Positions 1-8,317 of a DNA stretch of 13,209 bases are shown here, one piece after another. Each line of letters begins with the position of its first letter. The stretch's first letter is position 1. The position numbers were made by a program, and so were the translations under genes. Origin of the DNA: DATJPR01 sp035506295. Lineage in GTDB: Bacteria; Bacteroidota; Ignavibacteria; UBA10030; UBA6906. Below the pieces are notes generated by a model. The model searched no databases. It was not told where the DNA came from and saw nothing but the letters and a program-made list of their open reading frames with translations. The stretch spans positions 1 to 13,209 of the forward strand of contig DATJPR010000166.1 of assembly GCA_035506295.1 (NCBI GenBank), given 5' to 3'.

Positions 1-2
1 TA

Positions 3-584
3 CAGAATTCGACGGGTGGCGAGGGCGCGTGGTGCCCGAAGTTTGCATTTTGTCAGAAGCATGTGCTCATCGCCGGCTTGGACCCCGTCGCGACCGACAG
101 CATCGGCGCGAAGATCATGGGACTGGACCCCGAAGCCGCCACGTTCCCCCTGCCGGCAGCCATGACGGACGGAAGCGCAACATCGTCGACCACCGACAAC
201 CATCTCTACCTTCTCAACGCGAAGGGGGTCGGCACGAATCAACTGAGCCAGATCCAGGTTGTCGGCGACGGTGCTTCGATGGTGACGGCGGTGAGCAGGC
301 AGGTGACATCGCAACAGCCCTCGGCATTCCAGCTGTACACGAACTACCCGAACCCGTTCAATCCGTCCACGATGATCGCTTTTTCGGTGCCGCACAGCGG
401 CTACGTGACATTGAAAGTGTTCGATATTGCCGGTCGTGCCATCGAAACGTTGATCCAGGGTGAGGTCCCCGCCGGTGAGCACCGCTTGCAGTGGAGTGCG
501 CAAGGGCTGCCGAGCGGAGTCTACTTCTGCCGGATGGAAGCGGGCGGCTTTTCTCACACGATCAAAATGATTTACACGAAGTAG
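3..584 (+). CDS. DUF362-domain protein with T9SS C-terminal sorting domain (5' truncated)
   Basis: The reading frame is open from base 3, so this is the 3' end of a longer gene; the GTG at 63 lies inside the domain and is not the start. The first ~95 codons resemble the end of DUF362 proteins: a 'HVLIAGLDPVATDSIGAKIMGLDP' style stretch (about bases 60-128), then an acidic/His turn and an 'NQLSQIQVVGDG' strand (about 237-270). From about base 327 to the stop there is a complete type A T9SS sorting domain: NYPNPFNPST, a 'VTLKVFDIAGR' strand, an 'AGEHRLQW' strand, SGVYF and a final 'TIKMIYTK'. T9SS domains of this kind direct a Sec-exported protein across the outer membrane and are then removed; this is family knowledge. 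The biochemical role of DUF362 proteins is not settled, so no reaction is proposed. The gene is probably a separate unit from the hydrolase cluster, as a hairpin and 269 bp separate them. The T9SS tail is certain; the DUF362 call is likely. Confidence 0.85.
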   Translation, partial: QNSTGGEGAWCPKFAFCQKHVLIAGLDPVATDSIGAKIMGLDPEAATFPLPAAMTDGSATSSTTDNHLYLLNAKGVGTNQLSQIQVVGDGASMVTAVSRQVTSQQPSAFQLYTNYPNPFNPSTMIAFSVPHSGYVTLKVFDIAGRAIETLIQGEVPAGEHRLQWSAQGLPSGVYFCRMEAGGFSHTIKMIYTK

Positions 585-610
585 AACTTCCTCACTACCG
601 AGCCTCATCG

Positions 611-642
611 CTCCCGTGCGTCCATCTCCGGGCGCACGGGAG
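611..642 (+). terminator. GC-rich hairpin after the DUF362 gene, possible terminator
   Basis: CTCCCGTGCG (611-620) pairs perfectly with CGCACGGGAG (633-642) around a 12-nt loop. It lies 27 bp after the stop codon at 582-584, the usual place for a transcription terminator. No T tract follows (the next bases are TCCCGAATG), so it is not a classical intrinsic terminator; it could act as an mRNA 3'-end stabiliser or with Rho. Confidence 0.5.
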
Positions 643-748
643 TCCCGAATGTACCGAAACATGTTGTGCGTGTGCGCTGTGTGCTTTTGCGAAGCGTGAT
701 GCTCCACGGAGAGTAACCGCGGTCGGATTTGCGGCTGCGGCCGTTCCC

Positions 749-772
749 ATGCGTTAACGGTAACGCATTTTT
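749..772 (+). promoter_or_regulatory. Near-perfect 20-bp palindrome, candidate LacI-family operator or intrinsic terminator
   Basis: ATGCGTTAAC (749-758) faces GGTAACGCAT (759-768). Nine of ten arm positions are self-complementary, and the centre is CpG, as is usual for LacI/GalR-family operators. The right arm runs into a short T tract (768-772), so as RNA it would form an 8-bp stem with an ACGG tetraloop plus U run, which also fits a weak intrinsic terminator. It lies 82-105 bp upstream of the first hydrolase start, where an operator for the cluster would be expected. I found no second copy in the other intergenic gaps. No convincing sigma-70 or Bacteroidota (-33 TTTG / -7 TAnnTTTG) promoter could be picked out beside it. 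Confidence 0.45.
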
Positions 773-843
773 CGCACAAAGCGCGGCGGTTGACCCCGAA
801 TAGGAAGGGGAGTGGTGCGCATGCCAGGAATGTCGAACCCCAT

Positions 844-848
844 AGGAG
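844..848 (+). promoter_or_regulatory. Shine-Dalgarno site that fixes the GH3 start
   Basis: AGGAG lies 5 nt before the ATG at 854. The frame is open further upstream to a GTG at 812, but that GTG has no comparable site, and the 14 extra residues would precede a clean signal peptide. The ATG at 854 is therefore the likely start. Confidence 0.75.
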
Positions 849-853
849 AAAGC

Positions 854-3442
854 ATGAAACGGGTACTCTTTGTCTTCCTGAGTCTCACCTTCTCAATGAC
901 TGTCTCTGCTCAGAAGTTGCCTTTCCAGGATCCGGGCCTCAGCTCGGACGCGAGAGCGAAGGATCTGGTGTCACGTCTGACGCTGAGCGAGAAGGCCGCC
1001 TTGATGTGCGACATCTCGGATTCCGTTCCCCGCCTGGGCATCAAACAGTTCTTCTGGTGGAGTGAGGCGCTCCACGGACTGGCGAACAACGACAGCGTGA
1101 CAGTGTTCCCGCAGCCGATTGCCATGGCGGCATCGTTCGACGACGGCATGGTGTACAAGATCTTCAACGCCGTCTCCGATGAGGTCCGCGCCAAATACAA
1201 CCAGTCGAAAGCACGGGGCCCGATCCGCCGTTTCCTCGGTCTTTCTGTCTGGACCCCGAACGTCAACATCTTCCGGGACCCGCGCTGGGGGAGGGGACAG
1301 GAGACGTACGGTGAGGATCCGTACCTCATGTCGCGCATGGGCGTGTCCGTCGTCAAGGGATTGCAGGGACCCGCGGACGCCAAGTACCGGAAACTCCTTG
1401 CGTGCGGGAAGCACTTCGCCGTCCATTCCGGTCCGGAGCCGAGCCGGCACACAATGAATCTGAATAACATTGACCCGAGGGATTTGTGGGAAACGTACCT
1501 GCCGGCATTCAAAGCGTTAGTACAGCAGGCCGATGTCCGGGAAATCATGTGTGCGTATCAACGCCTCGACGATGAACCCTGCTGCGGGAATTCGCGTCTG
1601 CTGCAGGATATTCTTCGCAACGATTGGGGTTTCAAATATCTTGTTGTCTCGGATTGCGGCGCGATCACCGACTTCTATCAGAACCATAAGGTCTCGTCCG
1701 ATCCTCCTCATGCCGCAGCGAAGGGCGTGCTGGCTGGAACCGATGTCGAGTGCGGCTTCAATTATGCCTACAAAACGCTGCCCGACGCCGTCGCGAAGGG
1801 GCTGATTTCCGAAGCGGAAATCAACACGCATGTAACGCGTCTCTTGCGCGGTCGCTTTGATCTTGGCGAGATGGACGACGACAGCCTTGTCCCCTGGGCG
1901 AAGATCCCGATGTCCGTCGTGTGTTCACCGGAACACACGCGCCTCGCGCTCGACATGGCCAGGGAAGCGATGACGCTTCTGCAAAACAAGAACGACATCC
2001 TCCCCCTGTCGAAGTCTGTCAAGAAGATTGCCGTGATCGGCCCGAACGCCGATGATGCGCGTCTCATGTGGGGCAACTACAATGGTCGGCCCATCTCAAC
2101 CGTGACCATTCTCGGCGGGATCAAGTCGAAACTTCCCGCGGATGCAGTCCTCTACGACAAAGCGTGTGATCTGACCGACGACAAAATCATCGAAAGCGGT
2201 ATCGGCACAAGCGCGATCGACGGCAAGAGGGGGATCAAGGCAACCTACTGGAACAACAGAGAGTTCAAAGGAGATCCGGTCGCTACCGACCAGATCGTGA
2301 ATCCGATCGCCCTGACAACGGACGGTCAGCATGAGTTCAGTACGGGGGTGCATCTTAAGGACTTCTGCGGGAAGTATGAAACCGTCCTCAAGCCCGAACA
2401 GTCAGTGGAAATTGTCTTCAAGGTGAAGGCGTTCGGAAGATTCGAGCTCGTGGTCAACGGCGATACGTTGTTCAAAGCCGCGAGGTTCAGACCCATTCCT
2501 CCCAGAATCCCGCTGAACGTGGAAAAAGGGAAGGAGTACAGAATCGAGGCTCGGTTTGTGCAGATCGGGGATTGGCCGGCGAGTCTCAGCATGGATTTCG
2601 GCACGGAGAAGCCCGTCCAGTATGATGCGCTGCTCGAGAAACTCAAGGGCGTCGACCTCGTCGTCTACGCCGGCGGGATCTCTTCCCTGCTGGAAGGCGA
2701 AGAGATGCCGGTCGACCTTCCGGGATTCAAGGGGGGCGATCGGACGGACATTGAACTCCCCGCGGTTCAACGAAACTGCCTGAAGGCGCTGAAGCAGGCA
2801 GGTAAACACGTCGTCTTCGTGGACTGTTCAGGTTCTGCAATTGGGCTGGTGCCGGAGACCGAGAGCTGTGATGCCATCCTTCAGGCATGGTATGGTGGGG
2901 AAGTGGGTGGACAAGCCGTCGCCGATGTGCTCTTCGGCGATTACAATCCCTCCGGCAAGTTGCCTATCACCTTCTACCGGAACGTGAACCAGTTGCCCCC
3001 CTTTGAAAACTATTCGATGATCGGTCGCACGTATCGGTTCATGTCTGATCCGTTGTTCCCGTTTGGGTTCGGCTTGAGCTACACCTCGTTTTCCATCGGT
3101 ACGGCCACCCTCAGCAGGTCAGCGATCAAACACGGAGAGAGCACAACCATAACGATCCCGGTGGCAAATACCGGCAAACGTGACGGGACCGAAATCGTCC
3201 AGGTGTATGTCCGCAAGGTGAACGACGTGAACGGGCCGTTGAAGACGCTGCGGGGCTTCCAGAGGGTCACAGTCGCGGCCGGGAAGACCGAACAGGCGTC
3301 GATCACGCTTCCCTCGACCGCGTTCGAGTTCTTCGACAGGGCCGGCGGCGCGATGGCAGAATCGGCCGGGGACTATGATGTACTTTATGGCAGCAGCTCC
3401 GACGCAAAAGACCTGCAAGTGGCAAGAGTCGTCGTTCAATGA
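854..3442 (+). CDS. GH3 beta-glucosidase / beta-xylosidase with PA14 insert, exported
   Basis: A glycoside hydrolase family 3 exo-enzyme of 862 residues, expected to remove beta-linked glucose or xylose from the non-reducing ends of oligosaccharides in the periplasm. Residues 1-20 form a Sec signal peptide (MKRVLFVFLSL..., cleavage near VSA-Q). The N-terminal barrel shows WWSEALHG, the WTPNVNIFRDPRWGRGQETYGEDP block, KHFAVHSGPE with Lys186-His187, and VVSDCGAI, where Asp267 is the expected nucleophile. The second domain is interrupted by a PA14 module (about 457-582), then continues with LEGEEMPVDLPGFKGGDRT, whose EGEE (614-617) holds the expected acid/base Glu. An FnIII-like domain ends the protein (about 747-850). 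Length and order match the PA14-containing Xyl3A-type enzymes of Bacteroidota. Glucosidase and xylosidase activity cannot be separated by eye. It is the first gene of the hydrolase run; the next gene starts 53 bp downstream. No T9SS tail is present. Confidence 0.93.
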   Translation: MKRVLFVFLSLTFSMTVSAQKLPFQDPGLSSDARAKDLVSRLTLSEKAALMCDISDSVPRLGIKQFFWWSEALHGLANNDSVTVFPQPIAMAASFDDGMVYKIFNAVSDEVRAKYNQSKARGPIRRFLGLSVWTPNVNIFRDPRWGRGQETYGEDPYLMSRMGVSVVKGLQGPADAKYRKLLACGKHFAVHSGPEPSRHTMNLNNIDPRDLWETYLPAFKALVQQADVREIMCAYQRLDDEPCCGNSRLLQDILRNDWGFKYLVVSDCGAITDFYQNHKVSSDPPHAAAKGVLAGTDVECGFNYAYKTLPDAVAKGLISEAEINTHVTRLLRGRFDLGEMDDDSLVPWAKIPMSVVCSPEHTRLALDMAREAMTLLQNKNDILPLSKSVKKIAVIGPNADDARLMWGNYNGRPISTVTILGGIKSKLPADAVLYDKACDLTDDKIIESGIGTSAIDGKRGIKATYWNNREFKGDPVATDQIVNPIALTTDGQHEFSTGVHLKDFCGKYETVLKPEQSVEIVFKVKAFGRFELVVNGDTLFKAARFRPIPPRIPLNVEKGKEYRIEARFVQIGDWPASLSMDFGTEKPVQYDALLEKLKGVDLVVYAGGISSLLEGEEMPVDLPGFKGGDRTDIELPAVQRNCLKALKQAGKHVVFVDCSGSAIGLVPETESCDAILQAWYGGEVGGQAVADVLFGDYNPSGKLPITFYRNVNQLPPFENYSMIGRTYRFMSDPLFPFGFGLSYTSFSIGTATLSRSAIKHGESTTITIPVANTGKRDGTEIVQVYVRKVNDVNGPLKTLRGFQRVTVAAGKTEQASITLPSTAFEFFDRAGGAMAESAGDYDVLYGSSSDAKDLQVARVVVQ

Positions 3443-3495
3443 GCCCCAGACCCCTGTTGTCCTGTCTACAACTTAAACGGCGGAAGGATTAGGAA

Positions 3496-6183
3496 ATGCG
3501 CCGAAGGACGTTTCTAAAGAACACCGCGATCGCTGCCGGTGCAACGGGTGCGCTCAAGGTCCTCATTCCGTTCACCGCGAGCGGAATGAGTGCTCAGAAG
3601 ACATCGCAGAGCGTCGATCAGCGTTCGGGAGCAGGTGGGGCGGCACCGAAGGAGATCCGTTCAGCCGAATATCTTCGGCGCGTGAAGGCGGAGAAGGACG
3701 TACCCGGACCGCCGGTCTTCGCGGAGTCGCGTCTGTCGCCCCCGGTACGAGTCTCGCCCATGTCACTCGGTGACCGACTTGCGCGGAACATTATCCCGCG
3801 CCACGGCTTCTGCAGTATCGCGCCCGGAGCGACACTCAGTGAGGGGCTCACTTCGGGCAATGGCGCCATGAATATCGAGCTGACCGGTGATCCGTACGCG
3901 GAACAGGTGCTTTTTCACCATGAAAGTCTGCTCATGCCGTGGAGAAGGCCCCTTGAGGCTCCGAAGGTCGCGGACATCTTCACGCAAGTCCGGCAGATGG
4001 TCCTTGACGGGAAATACAAAGAAGCCGTTGAATTCGCATTCAGGGAAATGGACAAGGGTCCCATTAAACTGAATACCTTCGGGCATCCCACCATCCCGGC
4101 ATTCCTCATGCGTCTCGATTTTCCCAGGACCGCGTCGGTCAAAGACTATCTTCGCACGGTCGATTTCGAGAGCAGTGAGGCGAATGTGTATTGGGGGGAT
4201 GAGCGCGGCGAGTGGCTTCGCCGCACCTTCACTTCCCGGCCCGACAATGTCGTGGTCCAATGGATCACAGCCCCGAAAGGACAGTCAGTAACTGGCCGAA
4301 TATCCCTGGCGGATCCACCACGAAGAATGCGCCCGAATGCGGCATTCAAAGGGATGAACCAAGGGTCCTGGACGGGTAGCGGGGAAAGCGACATTCAGCA
4401 TGACTTCAACGAACAACGACTGATCTACAAGTGCCGTTTGGATCCCTCCACAGACAACAGCGGCTATGCGGGAGTCACGCGCGTGGTTCGCACCGGGGGC
4501 TCGGCTCGGATGGAAGACGGCGCGCTCGTCCTGGAAAATGCGTCGTCGGTGATGCTCCTCACCCGTATCGAATGGTTCGCCGACTACAGCGAGGACAAGG
4601 TGGAAGCTCTGCGGCTGGCGGTGGAGCAACTCTCGCCGGAGTATGATGCAATGGTAGAACGGCACAGGAAGGTTCAGGCGGAGGCCTTCAACCGCGTCAC
4701 CGTGGATTTCGGCGGCGCATCTCAACACGGGCTGTCTTCGGAGGAACTGCTGGCCGATCAGCGATCGAGGCCGGACTATTCCCCGGCGCTACTGCAGAAG
4801 ATTTTCGAAATGGGGCGCTACTGGTTCATCCTTACGAGCGGCAAGTATCCAAGCATGGCGGCCGAGGTCAATGCCAACATCAATCTGCAGATCTCCCCGG
4901 GTGTGCAAGGTGATCTGCGGGAAGGCATGGAAGCGTACTTCAATTGGATGGAGAGCCTGGCCCCGGATTTCCGGGTCAATGCAAGAAACATCTTCGGGAT
5001 GCGCGGCACACATTATTCCCTCCTGCCCGACAAGGGAATCGGCGTTGCGTATCACTATGCGAACGCCTCAAATTCCGGGGAGATGTGGCCTCATCCCTAC
5101 TGGATATCCGCCGGCGGGTGGTGTTGTCGCCCGTTCTGGGATCACTATCTGGTCACCGGGGACCTGGAATTCCTCCGCAAGCGCGTGGTGCCGGCTCTGA
5201 AAGAACTGGCGCTGTTCTACGAGGATTTTCTGACGGTCACCGACAAAGATGGGAAATACATTTTCGTCCCTTCATTCTCGCCGGAGAACTGGCCCGCGAA
5301 CGCGAACACTTCGAGCATGTTGGTGATCAACGCCACTATGGATATCGCGGTGTGCAGGGAAGTGCTGACGAATTTGATCAATGCGTCGGAGATCCTGGGG
5401 TCGGACTCCGACAACGTGCCGAAATGGAAGGCAATGCTGGAGAAGTTGCCGCCCTACCTGCTCGAAAAGGATGGCACCTTGAAGGAATGGGCCTGGCCTA
5501 CGCTGCAGGAGAATTACAATCAGCGGCATGTCTCGCATCTTTACGGGGCCTGGCCGGGTGATGAAATCGATCCGGACCGAACCCCGAAACTTGCCCTGGC
5601 CGCGATGATGGCCGACAGGAGGCGTGTGCCGGAGAGGCTGGCGGCGCACGGTCGCTGCCATCGTGCATTGGTGGGGGCGCGACTCAAAGACAGGTTCATG
5701 GTGGACACGGAGCTGCGTCAACTCATCGAGCAGGGCTACATCGGTACGACGCTCCGGTGCTCGCACGACCCGTACGCCTGGCCGATGCCGGATGCACAGG
5801 GCGGGATTCTCACGATCATCATGGAAATGTTGGCCTACTCGCGCCCCGGTGAAATCGAGCTGCTTCCCGCCCTTCCCCCCTCGTTGGTCAAGGGAAAGAT
5901 TCGTGGGATGCTGGCCCGCACCTTCGCGAGGATCGACGAACTGGCCTGGGACATGCAAGCCCGGACCGTCGACGTCACCATCACCTCCGTGAAGAAGCAG
6001 GACGTCACATTGATTGCCCGATATGGAATCGAGGAACTCTCCGCGCCGGCAGGAGTATTGGCAGGGGCGTTCCAACCGGAGACAGCCAACTGCGACTTGC
6101 ACCTGCCGGAGAAAAAGCCCGTGGAACTTCATCTGAAGATTGGACACCACCAACCACTGGAATGGGTTGACCAGGTGATGTAG
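3496..6183 (+). CDS. GH95 alpha-L-fucosidase / alpha-L-galactosidase, divergent, Tat-exported
   Basis: An 895-residue member of glycoside hydrolase family 95, inverting enzymes that release terminal alpha-1,2-L-fucose, or alpha-L-galactose in some members. It starts at an ATG preceded by the purine-rich AAGGATTAGGAA. The N-terminus (MRRRTFLKNTAIAAG) is a twin-arginine signal, unlike the Sec signals of its neighbours. An atypical stretch of about 80 residues precedes the N-terminal beta domain (SGNGAMN, the 'LRTVDFESSEANVYW' strands). The (alpha/alpha)6 region shows NANINLQ with Asn461 and Asn463, WDHYLVTGD, SFSPEN with Glu597, and RHVSHLYG (677-684). In the Bifidobacterium AfcA model, the two Asn of an NxN motif, the Glu of SPEN and an Asp of the 'QIDGN' motif form the active site. 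Here the last is replaced by a MPDAQGG motif with Asp766. The region before it (AHGRCHRALVGARLKD) is divergent but in frame. Family certain; fucose versus L-galactose open. Confidence 0.87.
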   Translation: MRRRTFLKNTAIAAGATGALKVLIPFTASGMSAQKTSQSVDQRSGAGGAAPKEIRSAEYLRRVKAEKDVPGPPVFAESRLSPPVRVSPMSLGDRLARNIIPRHGFCSIAPGATLSEGLTSGNGAMNIELTGDPYAEQVLFHHESLLMPWRRPLEAPKVADIFTQVRQMVLDGKYKEAVEFAFREMDKGPIKLNTFGHPTIPAFLMRLDFPRTASVKDYLRTVDFESSEANVYWGDERGEWLRRTFTSRPDNVVVQWITAPKGQSVTGRISLADPPRRMRPNAAFKGMNQGSWTGSGESDIQHDFNEQRLIYKCRLDPSTDNSGYAGVTRVVRTGGSARMEDGALVLENASSVMLLTRIEWFADYSEDKVEALRLAVEQLSPEYDAMVERHRKVQAEAFNRVTVDFGGASQHGLSSEELLADQRSRPDYSPALLQKIFEMGRYWFILTSGKYPSMAAEVNANINLQISPGVQGDLREGMEAYFNWMESLAPDFRVNARNIFGMRGTHYSLLPDKGIGVAYHYANASNSGEMWPHPYWISAGGWCCRPFWDHYLVTGDLEFLRKRVVPALKELALFYEDFLTVTDKDGKYIFVPSFSPENWPANANTSSMLVINATMDIAVCREVLTNLINASEILGSDSDNVPKWKAMLEKLPPYLLEKDGTLKEWAWPTLQENYNQRHVSHLYGAWPGDEIDPDRTPKLALAAMMADRRRVPERLAAHGRCHRALVGARLKDRFMVDTELRQLIEQGYIGTTLRCSHDPYAWPMPDAQGGILTIIMEMLAYSRPGEIELLPALPPSLVKGKIRGMLARTFARIDELAWDMQARTVDVTITSVKKQDVTLIARYGIEELSAPAGVLAGAFQPETANCDLHLPEKKPVELHLKIGHHQPLEWVDQVM

Positions 6184-6249
6184 CAACCAAGATCTCCCTC
6201 AGCGCTCATGCCGACGGCGGCGACACTGCAGCCGGTATCGTCAAATGCC

Positions 6250-6254
6250 GAGGA
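6250..6254 (+). promoter_or_regulatory. Shine-Dalgarno site that fixes the GH42 start
   Basis: GAGGA lies 5 nt before the ATG at 6260. The ATG at 6245, also in frame, overlaps this region and has no ribosome-binding site of its own. A third ATG at 6266 is 11 nt away and is possible. Confidence 0.65.
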
Positions 6255-6259
6255 ACACA

Positions 6260-8317
6260 ATGCTCATGATCGCCCTTTCACGTCCTTGCATCCGAGGCGT
6301 ATTCAGCCTCCTCGTCCTTTGTGTTGGCTACCTGAGCTACTCCCAGGAATTGTACGTCGGTGCCAACTATCACCCGCACGATTCAGACCCGAAAACCTGG
6401 TCGCGTGACATTCAGTTGATGCAACAGGCCGGGTTCCGTGTTGTGCGGATGGGACACCTCGCCTGGGACAGCTACGAGCCGAAGGATGGCCATTTTGATT
6501 TCGGCTGGTTTGACCAGGTGATGGACAAAATGCACGCCGCCGGCATCAAAGTGATCCTGGATGTTGCCGTGCGACCCGCGCCGCTCTGGCTCCATCACAA
6601 GCATCCATCCATCAATGTGGCGGATGTGAACGGCATCCTGCAATACCCCAACCACCGCTACATGGAAGACGTGGGCGATCCTTACTATCAACAGTATGCT
6701 CTGCGCTTCGCCAATGCGCTCGTGCGACACTATGCGAAGCATCCGGCCTTGCTGGCGTTCGGTATCGACAATGAGCCGGGCGACGGTCCGATCTCTTATT
6801 CGGCGACGGTCAGGGCGCGCTACATCTCATGGCTGAAGGCAAAATATGGCAGCGTCGAGAAGTTGAACCGGGCCTGGGCCGGCCAGCGATGGTCACGCCG
6901 GGTTGGCACCTTCGATGAAGTCGGCCTCCCGGTGTCAGCCGGAGCCGTCGGTTCACCGGAGCGGGTGCTCGATTTCCGCAGGTTTGTCTCTGATGAAGTC
7001 AGCGGATTTGAGGAAACACTGATCGACCAGGTCAGGGCCGATGCGCCCGGAGTACTTACCACCGGCAACATGTGGTATTACAGTACGATGAAGTACTTCG
7101 ATTACTCGAAGATCGCGTATAGCGGGAAGATCGCGCGCGGCGGCTGCGGATTCTATCCGGGCCTCTCGATCCGGAACAACGAAGGGATCGAAGGCGCGCT
7201 CTTTGGAATGGAACGCATCCAGTTCGAGAACACCACGCCGTTCTGGTGCACAGAATTCACCACCATGACGGCAGTGCCTGGTTCAATCCGCAAGTCGGCG
7301 TATGCTTCACTGATGCTTGGCAATCAATTAATCTGCGGCTGGACGTGGCAGAGCATGCATGCGGGGGAAGAGCAGTTTCTTGAAGGGATGACCGATTGGG
7401 ACGGCCGACCCAACCGAAAATACTTCGAGTACAAAAATATCGCAGCGGAGTTCCGGAAGATTGAAGGCTACGGGTTCCCGTACAAGCCGGTTCCCGATGT
7501 TGCCCTGGCATTCTCGTTTCCAAGCCAGATCGCCAGTGGAGCCTTTCCAGAACCGCACGACGGCCAGGTCCAGACCTCCTTCACGTGTTTCAACAAGCGG
7601 AACGTGGACACGCGGGTGGTTGATTTAATCCGGAGCCGCCTGCCCTACAAACTGCTTGTCATCCCCGGTGTTGCGGTGATGGATGATGTCAGCGCAAGCA
7701 AGATCCGCGAATTCATCAACGGTGGCGGCACAGCGATCATGACCGGCTATTCTGCTATGCTGGATGAACACCACCAGGTGTTTTCGACCACCCTTCCCGG
7801 CCGGCTGAGTGATGTGTTCGGTATCCGCGTGTCCAGCTTTGAAGAAACCGAATCCATGAATGAACTGTCGCGGTTGGGTCTTCAAGGCAGGCAGCTTCGC
7901 GTGAGGTACCGGGACCGCAATATCGCCTGCGAGTCTCCGCGTTTTGATGTCATTGAGCCGACGGATGCCGAGGTCCTTGGCAGCATCGTGGGTCTGGACC
8001 GGGAATATCCGGTGGTGACGACGCACAAATTCGGGGCAGGCATCGCCGTGTACATCGGTCTGCCGGCAAGAGAAGAACTTCTTGACCCTATCATCGGCGA
8101 ATCAATCAGTCGACTCGCAATCAAGACGGGGCCGGAGGTGCCGGCTGGCGTGATGGCGCGACAGATCAATCCTACACACCTTCTGTACCTCAACCTGGAC
8201 GGCACAGCGAAACATGTTGAATTGAAAGGTCGCTCTTACAGCATCCTTCGCAATCAGGAATACGAGGATGGCTTCACCATTGGGCCGTATGAGCCTGAGT
8301 TTGTGGAAATCCGCTAG
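6260..8317 (+). CDS. GH42 beta-galactosidase with signal peptide
   Basis: A 685-residue family 42 retaining beta-galactosidase, which removes terminal beta-D-galactose. In-frame ATGs at 6245, 6260 and 6266 are possible; 6260 is chosen for its GAGGA at 5 nt. The first ~30 residues hold a hydrophobic signal (FSLLVLCVGYLSYSQ, cleavage near SYSQ), so it is exported; many GH42 enzymes are cytoplasmic. The barrel starts at 'YVGANYHPHDSDPKTWSRDIQLM' and shows VRMGHLAWDSYEP, the DNEPG motif with the acid/base Glu172, and WCTEFTT with the nucleophile Glu332. WQSMHAGEEQFLEGMTDWDGRP follows near the end of the barrel. A beta-galactosidase trimerisation domain covers about residues 413-600, followed by a small C-terminal beta domain. 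Full length for the family. It lies 76 bp after the GH95 stop, and the context suggests it removes the galactose exposed once fucose is gone. Confidence 0.93.
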   Translation: MLMIALSRPCIRGVFSLLVLCVGYLSYSQELYVGANYHPHDSDPKTWSRDIQLMQQAGFRVVRMGHLAWDSYEPKDGHFDFGWFDQVMDKMHAAGIKVILDVAVRPAPLWLHHKHPSINVADVNGILQYPNHRYMEDVGDPYYQQYALRFANALVRHYAKHPALLAFGIDNEPGDGPISYSATVRARYISWLKAKYGSVEKLNRAWAGQRWSRRVGTFDEVGLPVSAGAVGSPERVLDFRRFVSDEVSGFEETLIDQVRADAPGVLTTGNMWYYSTMKYFDYSKIAYSGKIARGGCGFYPGLSIRNNEGIEGALFGMERIQFENTTPFWCTEFTTMTAVPGSIRKSAYASLMLGNQLICGWTWQSMHAGEEQFLEGMTDWDGRPNRKYFEYKNIAAEFRKIEGYGFPYKPVPDVALAFSFPSQIASGAFPEPHDGQVQTSFTCFNKRNVDTRVVDLIRSRLPYKLLVIPGVAVMDDVSASKIREFINGGGTAIMTGYSAMLDEHHQVFSTTLPGRLSDVFGIRVSSFEETESMNELSRLGLQGRQLRVRYRDRNIACESPRFDVIEPTDAEVLGSIVGLDREYPVVTTHKFGAGIAVYIGLPAREELLDPIIGESISRLAIKTGPEVPAGVMARQINPTHLLYLNLDGTAKHVELKGRSYSILRNQEYEDGFTIGPYEPEFVEIR

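Noticed and set aside
790..795. TTGACC as a -35 promoter element for the cluster
   Set aside because: No acceptable -10 hexamer follows at 16-18 bp, and the lineage probably uses a different promoter consensus.
812..853. Upstream GTG start extending the GH3 protein by 14 residues
   Set aside because: The ATG at 854 has AGGAG at 5 nt and begins a clean signal peptide; the extension would bury it.
3448..3480. Short inverted repeat GTTGT/ACAAC between GH3 and GH95
   Set aside because: Only five base pairs, no T tract, and within a 53-bp operon gap; too weak to call a terminator.
5600..5700. Possible pair of compensating frameshifts in GH95, because the local protein is rich in Arg and departs from the family pattern
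   Set aside because: The alternative frames give no family-like sequence (one has a stop at once), and the existing frame gives a sensible AHGRCHRALVGARLKD that leads into the conserved end of the domain.
5272..6186. Long antisense ORFs, such as 5272-6186 and 9839-10996 on the minus strand
   Set aside because: They lie opposite well supported hydrolase genes, have no recognisable domains and reflect the high G+C content.
6167..6523. Shared TTGACCAGGTGATG at the GH95 end and within GH42
   Set aside because: A 14-nt repeat is expected about once in three windows of this length by chance; both copies encode ordinary sequence (VDQVM and FDQVM) in the same frame.
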